DNA from: Bradyrhizobium sp. dw_411
GTDB lineage: Bacteria; Pseudomonadota; Alphaproteobacteria; Rhizobiales; Xanthobacteraceae
Assembly: GCF_018449695.1 (NCBI RefSeq)
Contig: NZ_JAAVUY010000004.1
Location: 186,001-250,000, forward strand
Direction of reading: 5' to 3'
DNA length: 64,000 nt
In this document: positions 44,909 through 53,209 of the stretch, one piece after another
Position numbering within the stretch: position 1 is the stretch's first letter
Layout: each line of letters begins with the position of its first letter
The notes under the pieces: model-generated
Told to the model about the DNA's origin: nothing
Databases searched by the model: none
What the model saw: the letters and a program-made list of their open reading frames with translations, nothing else
Made by a program: the position numbers and the translations under genes

Positions 44909-45457
44909 ATGACACGGAAGAAACGGCGACGGAGTTTCACGTTGGCTCTCGCGTTTTGTCTGGCGGTCGCGTGGCTCGGTTCCGCGATCGCCCAGACGGC
45001 CTCTCCTGCTGATTTGATTTCGAACTATCGCGTCAAAAATGGCGAAGGGCGAGTGACTGCAGATCCTGTCCTCAACCGGATCGCGCTGCAACAAGCCAAC
45101 GCCATGGCAGCAAGGGACTTGCTCGATCACGCAGCACTTGCGCCGTTGAGTTCGCGCGTGGCGGGGGTGCCTTCAGGCGGAGCCCGCCGGATCGCGGAAA
45201 ACCTCGCAGGCGCCTACGCCGATTTTCCCAGAACGCTCGATCAATGGATCGAATCGCCGGGACATCGAAGCAACCTCTTGATGCACGACGGGTTGCGGGT
45301 TGGTGTCGCCAGCGCGAAAAGCCCGAAAACGGGACGGACCTATTGGGCGATGGAGATCGCCGGCGACTACGAAACCACCAGGAAACCGGGGACAAAGAAC
45401 AAACCCGGCGCTCAGGAAGAATGCTCCTTACAGATGGGGAGCATCTGCCTCAATTGA
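44909..45457 (+). CDS. Secreted CAP-domain (SCP/PR-1) protein
   Basis: 182 residues. A basic start (MTRKKRRRS) and hydrophobic stretch give a signal peptide ending near AIAQ. The CAP domain (about 32-150) has NRIALQQANAMAARDLLDH, the ENLAGAY segment, WIESPGHRSNLL with the conserved His, and YWAMEIAG. The family acts extracellularly, binding lipids or other ligands. The C-terminal tail (KPGTKNKPGAQEECS..ICLN) has two Cys. GGAG precedes the ATG. It is the first host gene to the right of the integrated element. Confidence 0.85.
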   Translation: MTRKKRRRSFTLALAFCLAVAWLGSAIAQTASPADLISNYRVKNGEGRVTADPVLNRIALQQANAMAARDLLDHAALAPLSSRVAGVPSGGARRIAENLAGAYADFPRTLDQWIESPGHRSNLLMHDGLRVGVASAKSPKTGRTYWAMEIAGDYETTRKPGTKNKPGAQEECSLQMGSICLN

Positions 45458-45801
45458 GGTACCGCAGCAGCCTTCCGTGGCTTGCACTCGCTGCCACCGA
45501 CTGGTCCGCAATACACGAACGATACACGGTGGTTTCAGTTTTTGTTCCAAGAAGCGCTCTCCGATTTCGTGTTCCGACGAAACCGTTTCTGGGTTAGGCC
45601 GCAGAGGCTCAGACCGATGCGCGGCCGTTCAATTTTTGATCAGCGCTCTGGCATCGGGAATGACGGGGCCTGTCAGTTAGGGTTGACCGGTTAGCTTAAC
45701 GCACGTCTTCAATTGTCAGACACGGGCGACAGGTTATCGTGAACAAGTCACCCGCCCGATCATATTGCATTGGACGGTTTGTGGCTTTGGATCACGCCCA
45801 G
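45458..45801. other. Intergenic stretch, no gene seen
   Basis: About 340 bp after the CAP gene. Frames here run out of the CAP gene's other phases and have no plausible start. Nothing else is recognised. Confidence 0.4.
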
Positions 45802-45930
45802 ATGTCATCCGCTGGTGAAATCTTGCATGGATTTTATCTTGTCGTTTTAGCGATTGCCATCATCGTGGCGATGGCCGGTTGGGTCTATGCATTAGGATGG
45901 GTCGCGTTGAAGGTCATCGAATTCATCTAG
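45802..45930 (+). CDS. Single-helix small membrane protein
   Basis: 42 residues from ATG 45802: MSSAGEILHGFYLVVLAIA, with a membrane helix over about 11-38 and a short polar tail (KVIEFI). An in-frame GTG at 45739 would add 21 residues of less convincing sequence. It is convergent with another tiny membrane protein gene 58 bp away. The function is unknown. Confidence 0.45.
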   Translation: MSSAGEILHGFYLVVLAIAIIVAMAGWVYALGWVALKVIEFI

Positions 45931-45988
45931 CTGGGCGAAGAGGCCCCCGGCCCGCCTTCGTCAAACGACACCCGCATTAGTGGGCGAG

Positions 45989-46102
45989 CTACGCCCGCAC
46001 GCCATAGACCAATTCATCTTGCCAAAGCAGAAAGGTCAGCACCACGAGGCTTGGCGTCCAGGATAACATCATTCCCAACAGAATTGCTTGTAAGGTCGTC
46101 AT
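45989..46102 (-). CDS. Single-helix small membrane protein
   Basis: 37 residues: MTTLQAILLGMMLSWTPSL then VVLTFLLWQDELVYGVRA. The start at 46102 has GGGGAG 6 nt upstream. The pattern LGMMLSWTPSLVVL recalls a very small, conserved-looking membrane protein common in Bradyrhizobium relatives (memory-based). The function is unknown. Confidence 0.55.
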   Translation of the reverse strand: MTTLQAILLGMMLSWTPSLVVLTFLLWQDELVYGVRA

Positions 46103-46302
46103 GGCGTTCTCCCCTCAGCTCATCTTAGCTAGGTAAGCGCTTTGGACCACCGTTGGTTGCTCGCGAAGTTCCCCGCTCCGCGCAACACAGGATGATTACT
46201 TCTGCATATCGCGGCGCACAAAAGCCGCTCCATCAAAGTCAGCGGCGCCGACCTGTGAACTCGCGCCGGCTTATCTTGGCCCGCTTGTCGGACAGCAGCA
46301 GA

Positions 46303-46331
46303 AAGCCCGCCGGGGTTGAGACGGCGGGCTT
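46303..46331 (-). terminator. Probable intrinsic terminator
   Basis: AAGCCCGCC (46303-46311) and GGCGGGCTT (46323-46331) form a 9-bp stem with an 11-nt loop. On the minus strand it is followed by TCTG after the TTT of the stem, so the T run is short. It lies about 75 bp downstream of the coiled-coil gene 46406-47056, which it would terminate. Confidence 0.55.
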
Positions 46332-46405
46332 CCAGTTATTATCTCGCGGTATGAGTTACGATATCCGCGATGCCTTACCGATATCGCGAACCCGTTGAGA
46401 ACCGG

Positions 46406-47056
46406 TTACCATCTCAGCGGGCTGGGCTGTGCGACGGAAGCCAGACTGGAGGCTGGTGCTGTGGTGAGCGGAGCACCACCAACCGAGATGGATCCCTCAG
46501 GCTTCATTTGCCGAGCCAGCCGTTTGTGCCCAATTCCGGACAGCCGGGCGCGAGCGCGCACCTTCGGAATGGACGATGTCATCTCCGACTTCATTGCGCT
46601 TTGCAGCGAGTCGACTTTCGCAATCAGCGTCGCGAGCTGAGCAGATATCGCCTTCACGTCGGACCGCTCGTCCGTCAGGCTCGATCTCAGGGTATCAAGC
46701 TTAATTGCACCCTCCTGCAGCAAAGCGGTGTTTTGCTGCAATGAGGATTCATTCTGCTGCAGCAGCGCGTTGTTTTGTTGCAACCAGAAACCATCGTCCT
46801 GCAGCGAGGTGGCGTTGTTCTGATGGGTTGACTGAATATCGTTCAAGGCTGCAACAACCGTATTCGGGATTGGCTGTGAAGCTCCCTCACGCGGAAGCAA
46901 TCCGGCCACCAACCCGGGGACATTCGGCCAGACGAAATCGGAAGGCGACAGCGTATAGACCGCGGCAGTCGCATTTACACCCAAGGCGAATACGGACAGC
47001 GCCAAAATCGATTTTCGGCTGGATTTATTGCTCTGCGATTCCGGTGTCTTGATCAC
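46406..47056 (-). CDS. Coiled-coil membrane-anchored protein of unknown function
   Basis: 216 residues from GTG 47056, with GAGG about 10 bases upstream (a TTG overlapping that site at 47071 is less likely). One helix (about 13-36, ILALSVFALGVNATAAVY) is followed by a Pro/Gly linker and a Gln/Asn-rich coiled coil whose register repeats LQQNNALLQQNESSLQQNTALLQ. The C-terminus is basic, then Ser/Ala-rich. It is probably periplasmic and anchored. Proteins of this design (QQN heptads) occur in Bradyrhizobium without assigned function. A terminator-like hairpin follows. Confidence 0.65.
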   Translation of the reverse strand: MIKTPESQSNKSSRKSILALSVFALGVNATAAVYTLSPSDFVWPNVPGLVAGLLPREGASQPIPNTVVAALNDIQSTHQNNATSLQDDGFWLQQNNALLQQNESSLQQNTALLQEGAIKLDTLRSSLTDERSDVKAISAQLATLIAKVDSLQSAMKSEMTSSIPKVRARARLSGIGHKRLARQMKPEGSISVGGAPLTTAPASSLASVAQPSPLRW

Positions 47057-47193
47057 CTGAATTGACCTCAAATGAATGAATATAAAAGCCTTAAGACCAA
47101 GGTAGATTATGAACTGATCAGATTAATTCCCGGTTAGCGCCTCAGCCCCTTACGTGAGCCGATGTCCGCGACCGAGCTTGGCCCCAACAGCCG

Positions 47194-47985
47194 TTACGGC
47201 TGAGCCGCGTAATATCTCGCGACCTGATCGATCTCTTCGCCCGTCATCTGGCGTGCGATGTTGCGCATTTGCTGGCTGATGTCGTTGTGGCGGCTGCCGG
47301 ACGCAAATGCTTCGAGCTGGGCCTTGATATAGACGGCGGACTGGCCGCCGAGCCAGGGGCTTCCGGCCTTGGTGTCGATATCGCCATGACAAGCGCCACA
47401 AGGGGGGATATTGCGCATCGGCGCTCCCGTCACGACAATCCGCGGCGCGGCCAATTCAGCATCGATCTTGTTCGACGGCACCCTTGGCAAATAAGCGTAG
47501 TAGGCGGCGATATCGAGCATATCCTGATTGCTCATGGTGGCCGCGAACGGACTCATCACCACGTTGACCCGCGCTCCGGCCTTGAAGTCGTTTAGTTCCT
47601 TGTACGTCACGGCGGCGAATTGACCGGCGAGATTGGGCGAGTTGGCATCGCTGACGCCTTCTGGCCCGTGGCAGATCGCACATCGCTGCGCCAGCGTCGC
47701 GCCTCGCCCGATCGATACTTGATCCGGATGTGTCAGCATCTCCGACGTCAATACGACGCTGGACGTCTTGAAGTCGGGCTGTTGGACGCTGGACTGTGGC
47801 GCGGCACGCGGCACGCCGGCCGCGCTGCAGATGGCGTCCCAGATGCCGCTGATTTTCAGGTCGGGCTGAGCCAACGGCAACCAGATCAGGCCGGCCAGGA
47901 ACGACAGCACGGCGATCCCCCCGGTAATGCCGACGGCAGCGCCGAACCAGGGATTGCGCAAGGTGAACAGCTTCTGCTCACTCAT
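47194..47985 (-). CDS. Membrane-anchored diheme cytochrome c (oxidase operon)
   Basis: 263 residues from MSEQKLFTLRNPWFGA. One N-terminal helix (about 18-40, anchor) is followed by two class I cytochrome domains with CAICH and CGACH heme motifs and downstream Met ligands (VVMSPFAATMS in the first). Its start overlaps the subunit I stop by 4 nt. It should pass electrons to the CuA centre of the oxidase. The stop codon lies in the loop of a short hairpin (47188-47202). Confidence 0.9.
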   Translation of the reverse strand: MSEQKLFTLRNPWFGAAVGITGGIAVLSFLAGLIWLPLAQPDLKISGIWDAICSAAGVPRAAPQSSVQQPDFKTSSVVLTSEMLTHPDQVSIGRGATLAQRCAICHGPEGVSDANSPNLAGQFAAVTYKELNDFKAGARVNVVMSPFAATMSNQDMLDIAAYYAYLPRVPSNKIDAELAAPRIVVTGAPMRNIPPCGACHGDIDTKAGSPWLGGQSAVYIKAQLEAFASGSRHNDISQQMRNIARQMTGEEIDQVARYYAAQP

Positions 47986-49607
47986 CGGCTGGCTCCGACA
48001 TAAATCGCGGGCACATTGGTTTGCTTCAGCACCAGAAGCTGGGCGATCGGATAGCCGTAATTCACCACCGTGAGGCCGACCATCAGCGTCAGCCATAATC
48101 CAAAACTGTTCAGCGCCACCGGTATCCGCGCGGGCATATGGATCGGCACGCTGAAGCGATAAGCGCCGGCATCACTGCGTTCGGCTCGCTGGCCCCGGAT
48201 CAGTACGACGAAAAACAAAACGCCCGACGTCAGCAAGATCAAACCTCCGACGGCCGACATCCCCACCGAAAAGGTCTGCGGCGAAATCGCCGGATTGGCG
48301 TAATCGTAGAACGCCATGCGGCGTGGCATGCCGAGAATGCCGACATAGTGCCATGGGAACGTCGTCACGATCATGCCGATGAACCACAGCCAGAGCTGCG
48401 TGCGCATCAGGCCGAAATGGTCCATCGCCCGGCCGGTCAGATGCGGCCATAGATCATAAGCGATCGCGAAATACATGATCACGATCGCGCCGCCGAAGAT
48501 CAGATGGAAATGCCCGGTGATCCACTGGGTGTTATGGATGGTGGCATCGAGCTGATAGCTCATGTTGATGATGCCGCCGGCGCCGCCGAAGCCGAGCATG
48601 ACCAGCGACAGCGCGGTCGCGAGCATGATCGGGTTTTGCCAGGGCAGCGCCCTCACCCACCCGAACGCGCCGCGGCCGCCGCGCAGGCGGCTGGCGATCT
48701 CGGCGGAGGCGCAGATGGTGAATATCGTCAGCAAGGTCGGCAGCGTGACCAGGCCGGTGAACACCGAATGCATGAACTTGAATCCGGCGCCGACTTGCGG
48801 ATCCGCAAACAGATGATGCACGCCGATCGGCATCGCCACCACCACGAACAGGATAAAGGAAATCCGCGCCATCGCGTCGCTGTAGAGCCGCCCGCCGATC
48901 GCGCGTGGGAAGATCGTGTAATAGGCGATGTAGGTCGGGATCAGCCAGAAATAGACAATCGCATGCAGCGTCCAGGAGAAGAACACGCGGGCAAGCCCGG
49001 CATCGATGGTCGATCTAAGGCCAAGCGCCACCGGCAGGATCAGGAAGATGATTTCGAGCGCGGCGCCGACCGCGGTCCAGCCCCAGAGATAGGAGCCCGC
49101 GACATTGGCGAACATCGCCAGCGGCACCGGCCGGTCGGGGTTGTCTCGCTTCCAGATCATGAGATTGATCGACATCAGCGCGACCCATATCCAGGAGCCG
49201 ACCACGACCATCACGACGCCGATATAATAAAAAGGATTGCCGACCATCGGCGGATAGAACGTGTAGAGCACCGAGGCGAGCCCCAGCGAGACCGGGATCA
49301 TCGCCACCACAGCGCCGACCGCGACCAGCGCAAAACCGGCCCAGGCCCAGCGTACCCCAACCAGCGGCTTTTCAAGGGTCGCTTCGGTGATGGCGTACCC
49401 AAATCCCATCGCGATCAGGGTCGGAAACACATAACCCATCGCCGAGCCATGCGCGGTGACCGAGCGATAATAGAATTCCGGATTGAAATGCCAGGCGTTG
49501 AACGGACTGCGGACGAACATCTGCCAGGCGCCCAATATCAACGCCAGGCCGAACACCGCAAAGGCGAGCCAGAAATGCGCCAGGATCAGCCGCTTGTTAA
49601 TCAACAC
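47982..49607 (-). CDS. B-type (ba3-like) heme-copper oxidase subunit I
   Basis: 541 residues from GTG 49607, with about 13 membrane helices. Heme and copper ligands are visible: TAHGSAMGYVF (low-spin heme His), SWTLHAIVYFWLIPTYIAYY (CuB His and the Tyr cross-link region), GVHHLF (CuB His pair), and NTQWITGHFHLIFGG (both heme ligands). The short helix-VI pattern and absence of the A-type D-channel asparagines place it in the B family (ba3/CbaA). It reduces O2 to water and pumps protons. It overlaps subunit II by 11 nt. Confidence 0.93.
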   Translation of the reverse strand: MLINKRLILAHFWLAFAVFGLALILGAWQMFVRSPFNAWHFNPEFYYRSVTAHGSAMGYVFPTLIAMGFGYAITEATLEKPLVGVRWAWAGFALVAVGAVVAMIPVSLGLASVLYTFYPPMVGNPFYYIGVVMVVVGSWIWVALMSINLMIWKRDNPDRPVPLAMFANVAGSYLWGWTAVGAALEIIFLILPVALGLRSTIDAGLARVFFSWTLHAIVYFWLIPTYIAYYTIFPRAIGGRLYSDAMARISFILFVVVAMPIGVHHLFADPQVGAGFKFMHSVFTGLVTLPTLLTIFTICASAEIASRLRGGRGAFGWVRALPWQNPIMLATALSLVMLGFGGAGGIINMSYQLDATIHNTQWITGHFHLIFGGAIVIMYFAIAYDLWPHLTGRAMDHFGLMRTQLWLWFIGMIVTTFPWHYVGILGMPRRMAFYDYANPAISPQTFSVGMSAVGGLILLTSGVLFFVVLIRGQRAERSDAGAYRFSVPIHMPARIPVALNSFGLWLTLMVGLTVVNYGYPIAQLLVLKQTNVPAIYVGASR

Positions 49608-50160
49608 AGCTCAGCCTCCGTCGCGACGCCATCATCCTGAGGAAGGCGGTCTTGTCGACCACCTTGACCTTGGCCCACATTCCCTGATGCCCGATCCCGC
49701 AAAATTCCTGGCAGGGCATCGCGTGTTCGCCGGGGGCTTTGAACCGGACCGGCAACTCCGAGACGTATCCCGGCACCAGCATGGTGTTGATGTTGGTGCC
49801 TTCGATCAGCAGCCCATGCACGGCATCGGCACTGGTGGCACGCAGCGTCACCGGCGTCTCCGACGGCACCACGATGCATTGCGGCGTGAAGGAATATTGC
49901 TGGCCGATCGCGCGCACCGTCACAGAGCCGTCCGCCTCCATTGCGCTGCCGAGATTGCTTTCGATGAATTCGCCGGTGAGATGCAGCGTTTTGGGATCGG
50001 CGGTCTCGACATGGCCTTGCGGCATCGTCGCATGATCGATGCCGATGAAGATCGCCATGCCCACGAGCACGCCGACGACCACGATCGACAAGGTCGCCCA
50101 TCTGCGTTCGATGCGAGCCGCGACGGCTTCGCCAAGGTGGGAATCGCTCTCGGTTGTCAT
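49597..50160 (-). CDS. B-type oxidase subunit II (CuA domain)
   Basis: 187 residues from MTTESDSHLGEA. One N-terminal helix (about 22-44) is followed by a cupredoxin domain with the CuA ligands in AVHGLLIEG and CQEFCGIGHQGM. A complete CuA centre means it is a cytochrome c oxidase and not a quinol oxidase. Only one membrane helix is present, as in ba3-type enzymes. It is followed in phase with subunit I. Confidence 0.93.
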   Translation of the reverse strand: MTTESDSHLGEAVAARIERRWATLSIVVVGVLVGMAIFIGIDHATMPQGHVETADPKTLHLTGEFIESNLGSAMEADGSVTVRAIGQQYSFTPQCIVVPSETPVTLRATSADAVHGLLIEGTNINTMLVPGYVSELPVRFKAPGEHAMPCQEFCGIGHQGMWAKVKVVDKTAFLRMMASRRRLSCVD

Positions 50161-50162
50161 GA

Positions 50163-50339
50163 TCAAGCGCTCCGCGGCAGGAACACCAACAGATAGAACG
50201 CAAACCAAAGCGCGATCACGACCGCGGTGGCTATTCCGGCGACGACGATGGCGCCGGATGGACCCGAGCGGACAATGGCGGCGACGCGCTCCTCTTCGGT
50301 ACCCAGCGTGGTCGCCTGCGGTGGAGGTGAAATGATCAT
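50163..50339 (-). CDS. Small single-helix oxidase subunit (CbaD/IIa-like)
   Basis: 58 residues: MIISPPPQATTLGTEEERVAAIVRSG, then one membrane helix (AIVVAGIATAVVIALWFAFYLLVFL) and PRSA. It sits between the triheme cytochrome gene and subunit II, 2 nt before the subunit II start, at the position where ba3-type operons carry a small one-helix subunit. Assignment is by position and topology; no sequence signature is known to me. Confidence 0.7.
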   Translation of the reverse strand: MIISPPPQATTLGTEEERVAAIVRSGPSGAIVVAGIATAVVIALWFAFYLLVFLPRSA

Positions 50340-50347
50340 GGCATGCC

Positions 50348-51628
50348 TCAGTTCAGCGTCGCCGAGCGCAGTTCATTGGCCTGCCGCGCCGAAACCGGTT
50401 CGCCGCGATTGCCCCAGGACGTCCGGATGTAGGTCACGACGGCGGCGACCTCGTCGTCGGATAGCCGCTGCGCAAAGGGCGGCATGCCGTACGGCCGCGG
50501 ATTTCCGGCCGTGCCCGGCGGATAGCCGCCATTGAGCACCATCCGGATCGCATTGACGGCGGACACCATCTGGATCGATGGGTTGCCGGCCAGCGGCGGA
50601 TAATGCGGCGGCATGCCGACCCCTGTCGCGCCATGGCAGCCGCCGCATTCCCGATCGTAGATCGACTTGCCGAACGACAGCAGCAGGCTGCTTTCCGCCG
50701 ACGGCAGCGACGCTGCCGGCTTTTCCGGGGACGTGCCCTGCGCGAGGCTCTTGAGGTACACCGCCATCGCGCGGGTATCGTCGTCGTTGAGATATTGCAG
50801 GCTGTTATAGACCACTTCCGCCATCGGTCCGTAGACCGCGCCGCGGGTCGACACGCCGGTACGCAGCAGGTCGGAAATTTCCTCGATGCTCCAGTCGCCG
50901 AGGCCCGCTTCCTTGTTCGAGGTCAGGGACGGCGCGTACCAGTTCTGCATCGGAATCAGCCCGCCTTCGAAGGCCTGCGATTCCGAACTGCCGCCAAGCG
51001 CGTTGATCGCGGTGTGGCACATCCCGCAATGGCCGAGGCCCTCGACCAGGTAGGCGCCGCGATTCCAGTCGGCCGATTTGGTCGGGTCGGGCTTGTATTC
51101 GCCCTCCCGGAAGAACAGCGTGCGCCAGCCGATGATCAGCGAGCGGTTATTGTAGGGAAATCGCAGATCGTGCGGACGATTGGCCTGCCTGACGGGGGGG
51201 ATCGAACGCAGATAGGCGAAGATCGCGTCGCTGTCTTCGCGCGTTACCTTTGTGTAGGAGGCAAACGGCATCGCCGGATAAAGCAACCCGCCGTCCGGAA
51301 AGCGTCCATTATGCATCGTCGTGAAAAATTGATCCGACGTCCAGGTACCGATCCCGGTTTGCGGATCGGGCGTAATGTTCGACGTATAGATCGTGCCGAA
51401 CGGCGTTTCCATCGGCAGACCACCGGCAAAGATCTTGCCTTCTCGCGCGGTATGACAGGCGATGCAGTCGCCGGCCCGCGCGAGATATTCGCCCTTGGCT
51501 ATCAAGGCAGGATTCGCTATCGGGGCCGGGACCGGTTTCGGCGGTTGCTGTGCGATCGCACCCGTTGTGCCGATCGTCATGGACGACACTGCCAGCACCG
51601 ATAACAATTTCTTCAAGGCTCGCGGCAT
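50348..51628 (-). CDS. Triheme cytochrome c (alcohol/gluconate dehydrogenase subunit type)
   Basis: 426 residues from MPRALKKLLSVLAVSSM (signal peptide ending near AIAQ). Three cytochrome domains carry CIACH, CGMCH and CGGCH. The spacing, LARAGDCIACHTA, TSNITPDPQTGIGTW and HPPHDLRFPYNNRSLI-like segments match the cytochrome subunit of membrane-bound PQQ/FAD dehydrogenases. No dehydrogenase gene is nearby. Here it may serve as the electron donor of the oxidase. It lies 8 nt before the small-subunit gene. Confidence 0.9.
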   Translation of the reverse strand: MPRALKKLLSVLAVSSMTIGTTGAIAQQPPKPVPAPIANPALIAKGEYLARAGDCIACHTAREGKIFAGGLPMETPFGTIYTSNITPDPQTGIGTWTSDQFFTTMHNGRFPDGGLLYPAMPFASYTKVTREDSDAIFAYLRSIPPVRQANRPHDLRFPYNNRSLIIGWRTLFFREGEYKPDPTKSADWNRGAYLVEGLGHCGMCHTAINALGGSSESQAFEGGLIPMQNWYAPSLTSNKEAGLGDWSIEEISDLLRTGVSTRGAVYGPMAEVVYNSLQYLNDDDTRAMAVYLKSLAQGTSPEKPAASLPSAESSLLLSFGKSIYDRECGGCHGATGVGMPPHYPPLAGNPSIQMVSAVNAIRMVLNGGYPPGTAGNPRPYGMPPFAQRLSDDEVAAVVTYIRTSWGNRGEPVSARQANELRSATLN

Positions 51629-51641
51629 TCTCACGGCCCCC

Positions 51642-52355
51642 TCAATGCGGTTCACTGCCGCACGCAAGCGGCATCGGAAGACTTCCACGCGGCGCAAAGG
51701 AAGGATCGGCCGGCGCCGGTCGCGACGCAAGATAGGCTGCTACCGCCTTCACATCGTCTTCCGTCAAAAGACTGGCAACGATCTGCATGCAATCGGGCGC
51801 CAAAGCGGTTCGCGTGCCATAGCGCCAACCGCCGAGCTGGGCACTGATGTAGCTGGCGCGCAGGCCCAACAGGCCCGGAATCGCCGGCTCCATGCCGGTG
51901 AAGCCGGGATTGTGACATCCCGAACAAGCCGGGATGCCATGCTGCGGATCGCCGTTCTTCACCAGCGTTTCGCCACGTGCCAGGACTTCAGCGCTGACGG
52001 TTGGAATGGCAGGCGCCGCAAAAGGAGGCCGCAACGAGGCGAAATAAGTCGCGATCTCCTGGAGATAGGCGTCAGGGAGAAATTCGAGCAGATAGTTCAT
52101 CGGCGGGTATCTGCGCCGCCCGTCGCGGAAGGCTATCAATTGGTTGTAGAGATAACCGGCCGGCTTTCCCGCCAGTCGCGGGAAATAGACGTCGCTGGTG
52201 CCCTCGCCTTGCGCGCCATGACATCCGGCGCATGCAAGGACGCGGGCGGCCATGGTGTCAGGCGCGCGCTCCGTGCTCTGCGCGCATGCCGGTCCAGGCA
52301 TGGACAGCAAAAGTATCAGGCAAGTAGCGATCGGCAGGATACGTCGTGTTGGCAC
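51642..52355 (-). CDS. Diheme cytochrome c4-like protein
   Basis: 237 residues from GTG 52355, with GGGGTGAG upstream. A signal peptide (about 1-25, ending ACAQ) precedes two cytochrome domains with CAGCH and CSGCH and PRLAGKPAGYLYNQL, a class c4 pattern. A third Cys pair region appears near the C-terminus (ALACGSEPH) without a heme motif. It is the first gene of the oxidase operon. The spacing to the triheme gene is 13 nt. Confidence 0.9.
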   Translation of the reverse strand: MPTRRILPIATCLILLLSMPGPACAQSTERAPDTMAARVLACAGCHGAQGEGTSDVYFPRLAGKPAGYLYNQLIAFRDGRRRYPPMNYLLEFLPDAYLQEIATYFASLRPPFAAPAIPTVSAEVLARGETLVKNGDPQHGIPACSGCHNPGFTGMEPAIPGLLGLRASYISAQLGGWRYGTRTALAPDCMQIVASLLTEDDVKAVAAYLASRPAPADPSFAPRGSLPMPLACGSEPH

Positions 52356-52816
52356 CGCTCACCCCATCTCGACCGACGACGCTGGATTTTTTGCATATCG
52401 GACGAACGGACGCAACGCGTTATTCCTTGCCACGCGTCATCTGCGATTTGCATTGCGCCGTCAGTAGAGAAAAATCATCGGCAGGAAAGCGAGAAAAATA
52501 ACATCAAGATTTCAATATCTCGCGCGGTTCTTGTTTCAGTCTTCGCGAGGCTGTCCCGCCCTGCATCATAACCCGCCCTTCGACAAGCCTGCGACAAGCG
52601 GATGCACCGGGCGAAGCGGCACCGTGGTTCAGACCCCAGAAGTGCGCAGCCGCACAGTGGGCACCATTCCCCTTCTGCCTAACGACCGTGATGCCAAGAT
52701 GCCTTGATGCAATCAATTCTGGCGCGGGCGGCCCTGAATTGGCTCACCTACAGATCGGCGGCCTGTCTTTGTGATCTCGATCCCAACTTCTCACCGGATC
52801 AATAGTCCTTGACGCG
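52356..52816. other. Intergenic stretch upstream of the oxidase operon
   Basis: About 460 bp. The oxidase operon promoter should lie in its left half on the minus strand. I looked for an FNR/FixK site (TTGA-N6-TCAA) and saw only a half-match (TTGAAATCTTGATG) near 52506-52520. No supported gene. Confidence 0.4.
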
Positions 52817-53089
52817 CTAGTTCTGATCGGCGCCGATCTTTGAACCCGGTGCGACCTGCATGTTTGGCGGAGTGCCGCCCTGGGGATTGGCCGCCGAAGC
52901 GCCGCCGCTACCCGTGGTCAGCGGACCTTTAGGGTCCGGCGACTGAGTTTGCCCTTTGTTATCGTCAGACGATGCAGGTTCACCCTTGATGGGCTGTGAG
53001 GCGCTCAACCGATCCAGGTTAGGCTCAGTCTGAGCACACGCCATCGGGGCGTAAGCGCAGATGCATAGCGTGGCGAGTAGAAGACGCAT
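52817..53089 (-). CDS. Small secreted Pro/Gly/Ser-rich protein
   Basis: 90 residues: signal peptide MRLLLATLCICAYAPMACAQ, then a disordered, polar, Pro/Gly/Ser-rich chain (SQPIKGEPASSDDNKGQ, TGSGGASAANPQGG) and an Asn/Gln tail. No Cys remains after cleavage. It resembles short exported proteins of unknown role common in Bradyrhizobium. A GGAACC..GGTT pair at about 53130-53150 on the minus strand is a weak candidate for an EcfG-type stress promoter. Confidence 0.6.
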   Translation of the reverse strand: MRLLLATLCICAYAPMACAQTEPNLDRLSASQPIKGEPASSDDNKGQTQSPDPKGPLTTGSGGASAANPQGGTPPNMQVAPGSKIGADQN

Positions 53090-53209
53090 GTGAGATCATC
53101 CGTGAGGTTGATCTCTTCCAACCCACCGTGCGGGCATTGGTTCCGCGCGAGCCACGCGCCGTCGCGCGCGCAAGCCACCTGTCGCTGACGCGTTCACATC
53201 ACTATGGCA

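Noticed and set aside
47188..47202. Terminator after the oxidase operon
   Set aside because: The hairpin CAGCCGT-T-ACGGCTG includes the stop codon and lacks a following T run, so I do not call it a terminator.
48504..51604. Plus-strand frames of 330-380 codons over the oxidase operon
   Set aside because: Antisense of genes with intact heme, CuA and CuB ligands; His/Arg/Gln-rich shadow composition.
52504..52716. 70-codon minus-strand frame
   Set aside because: No ribosome site, no domain, and atypical composition in a region expected to be leader/promoter DNA.
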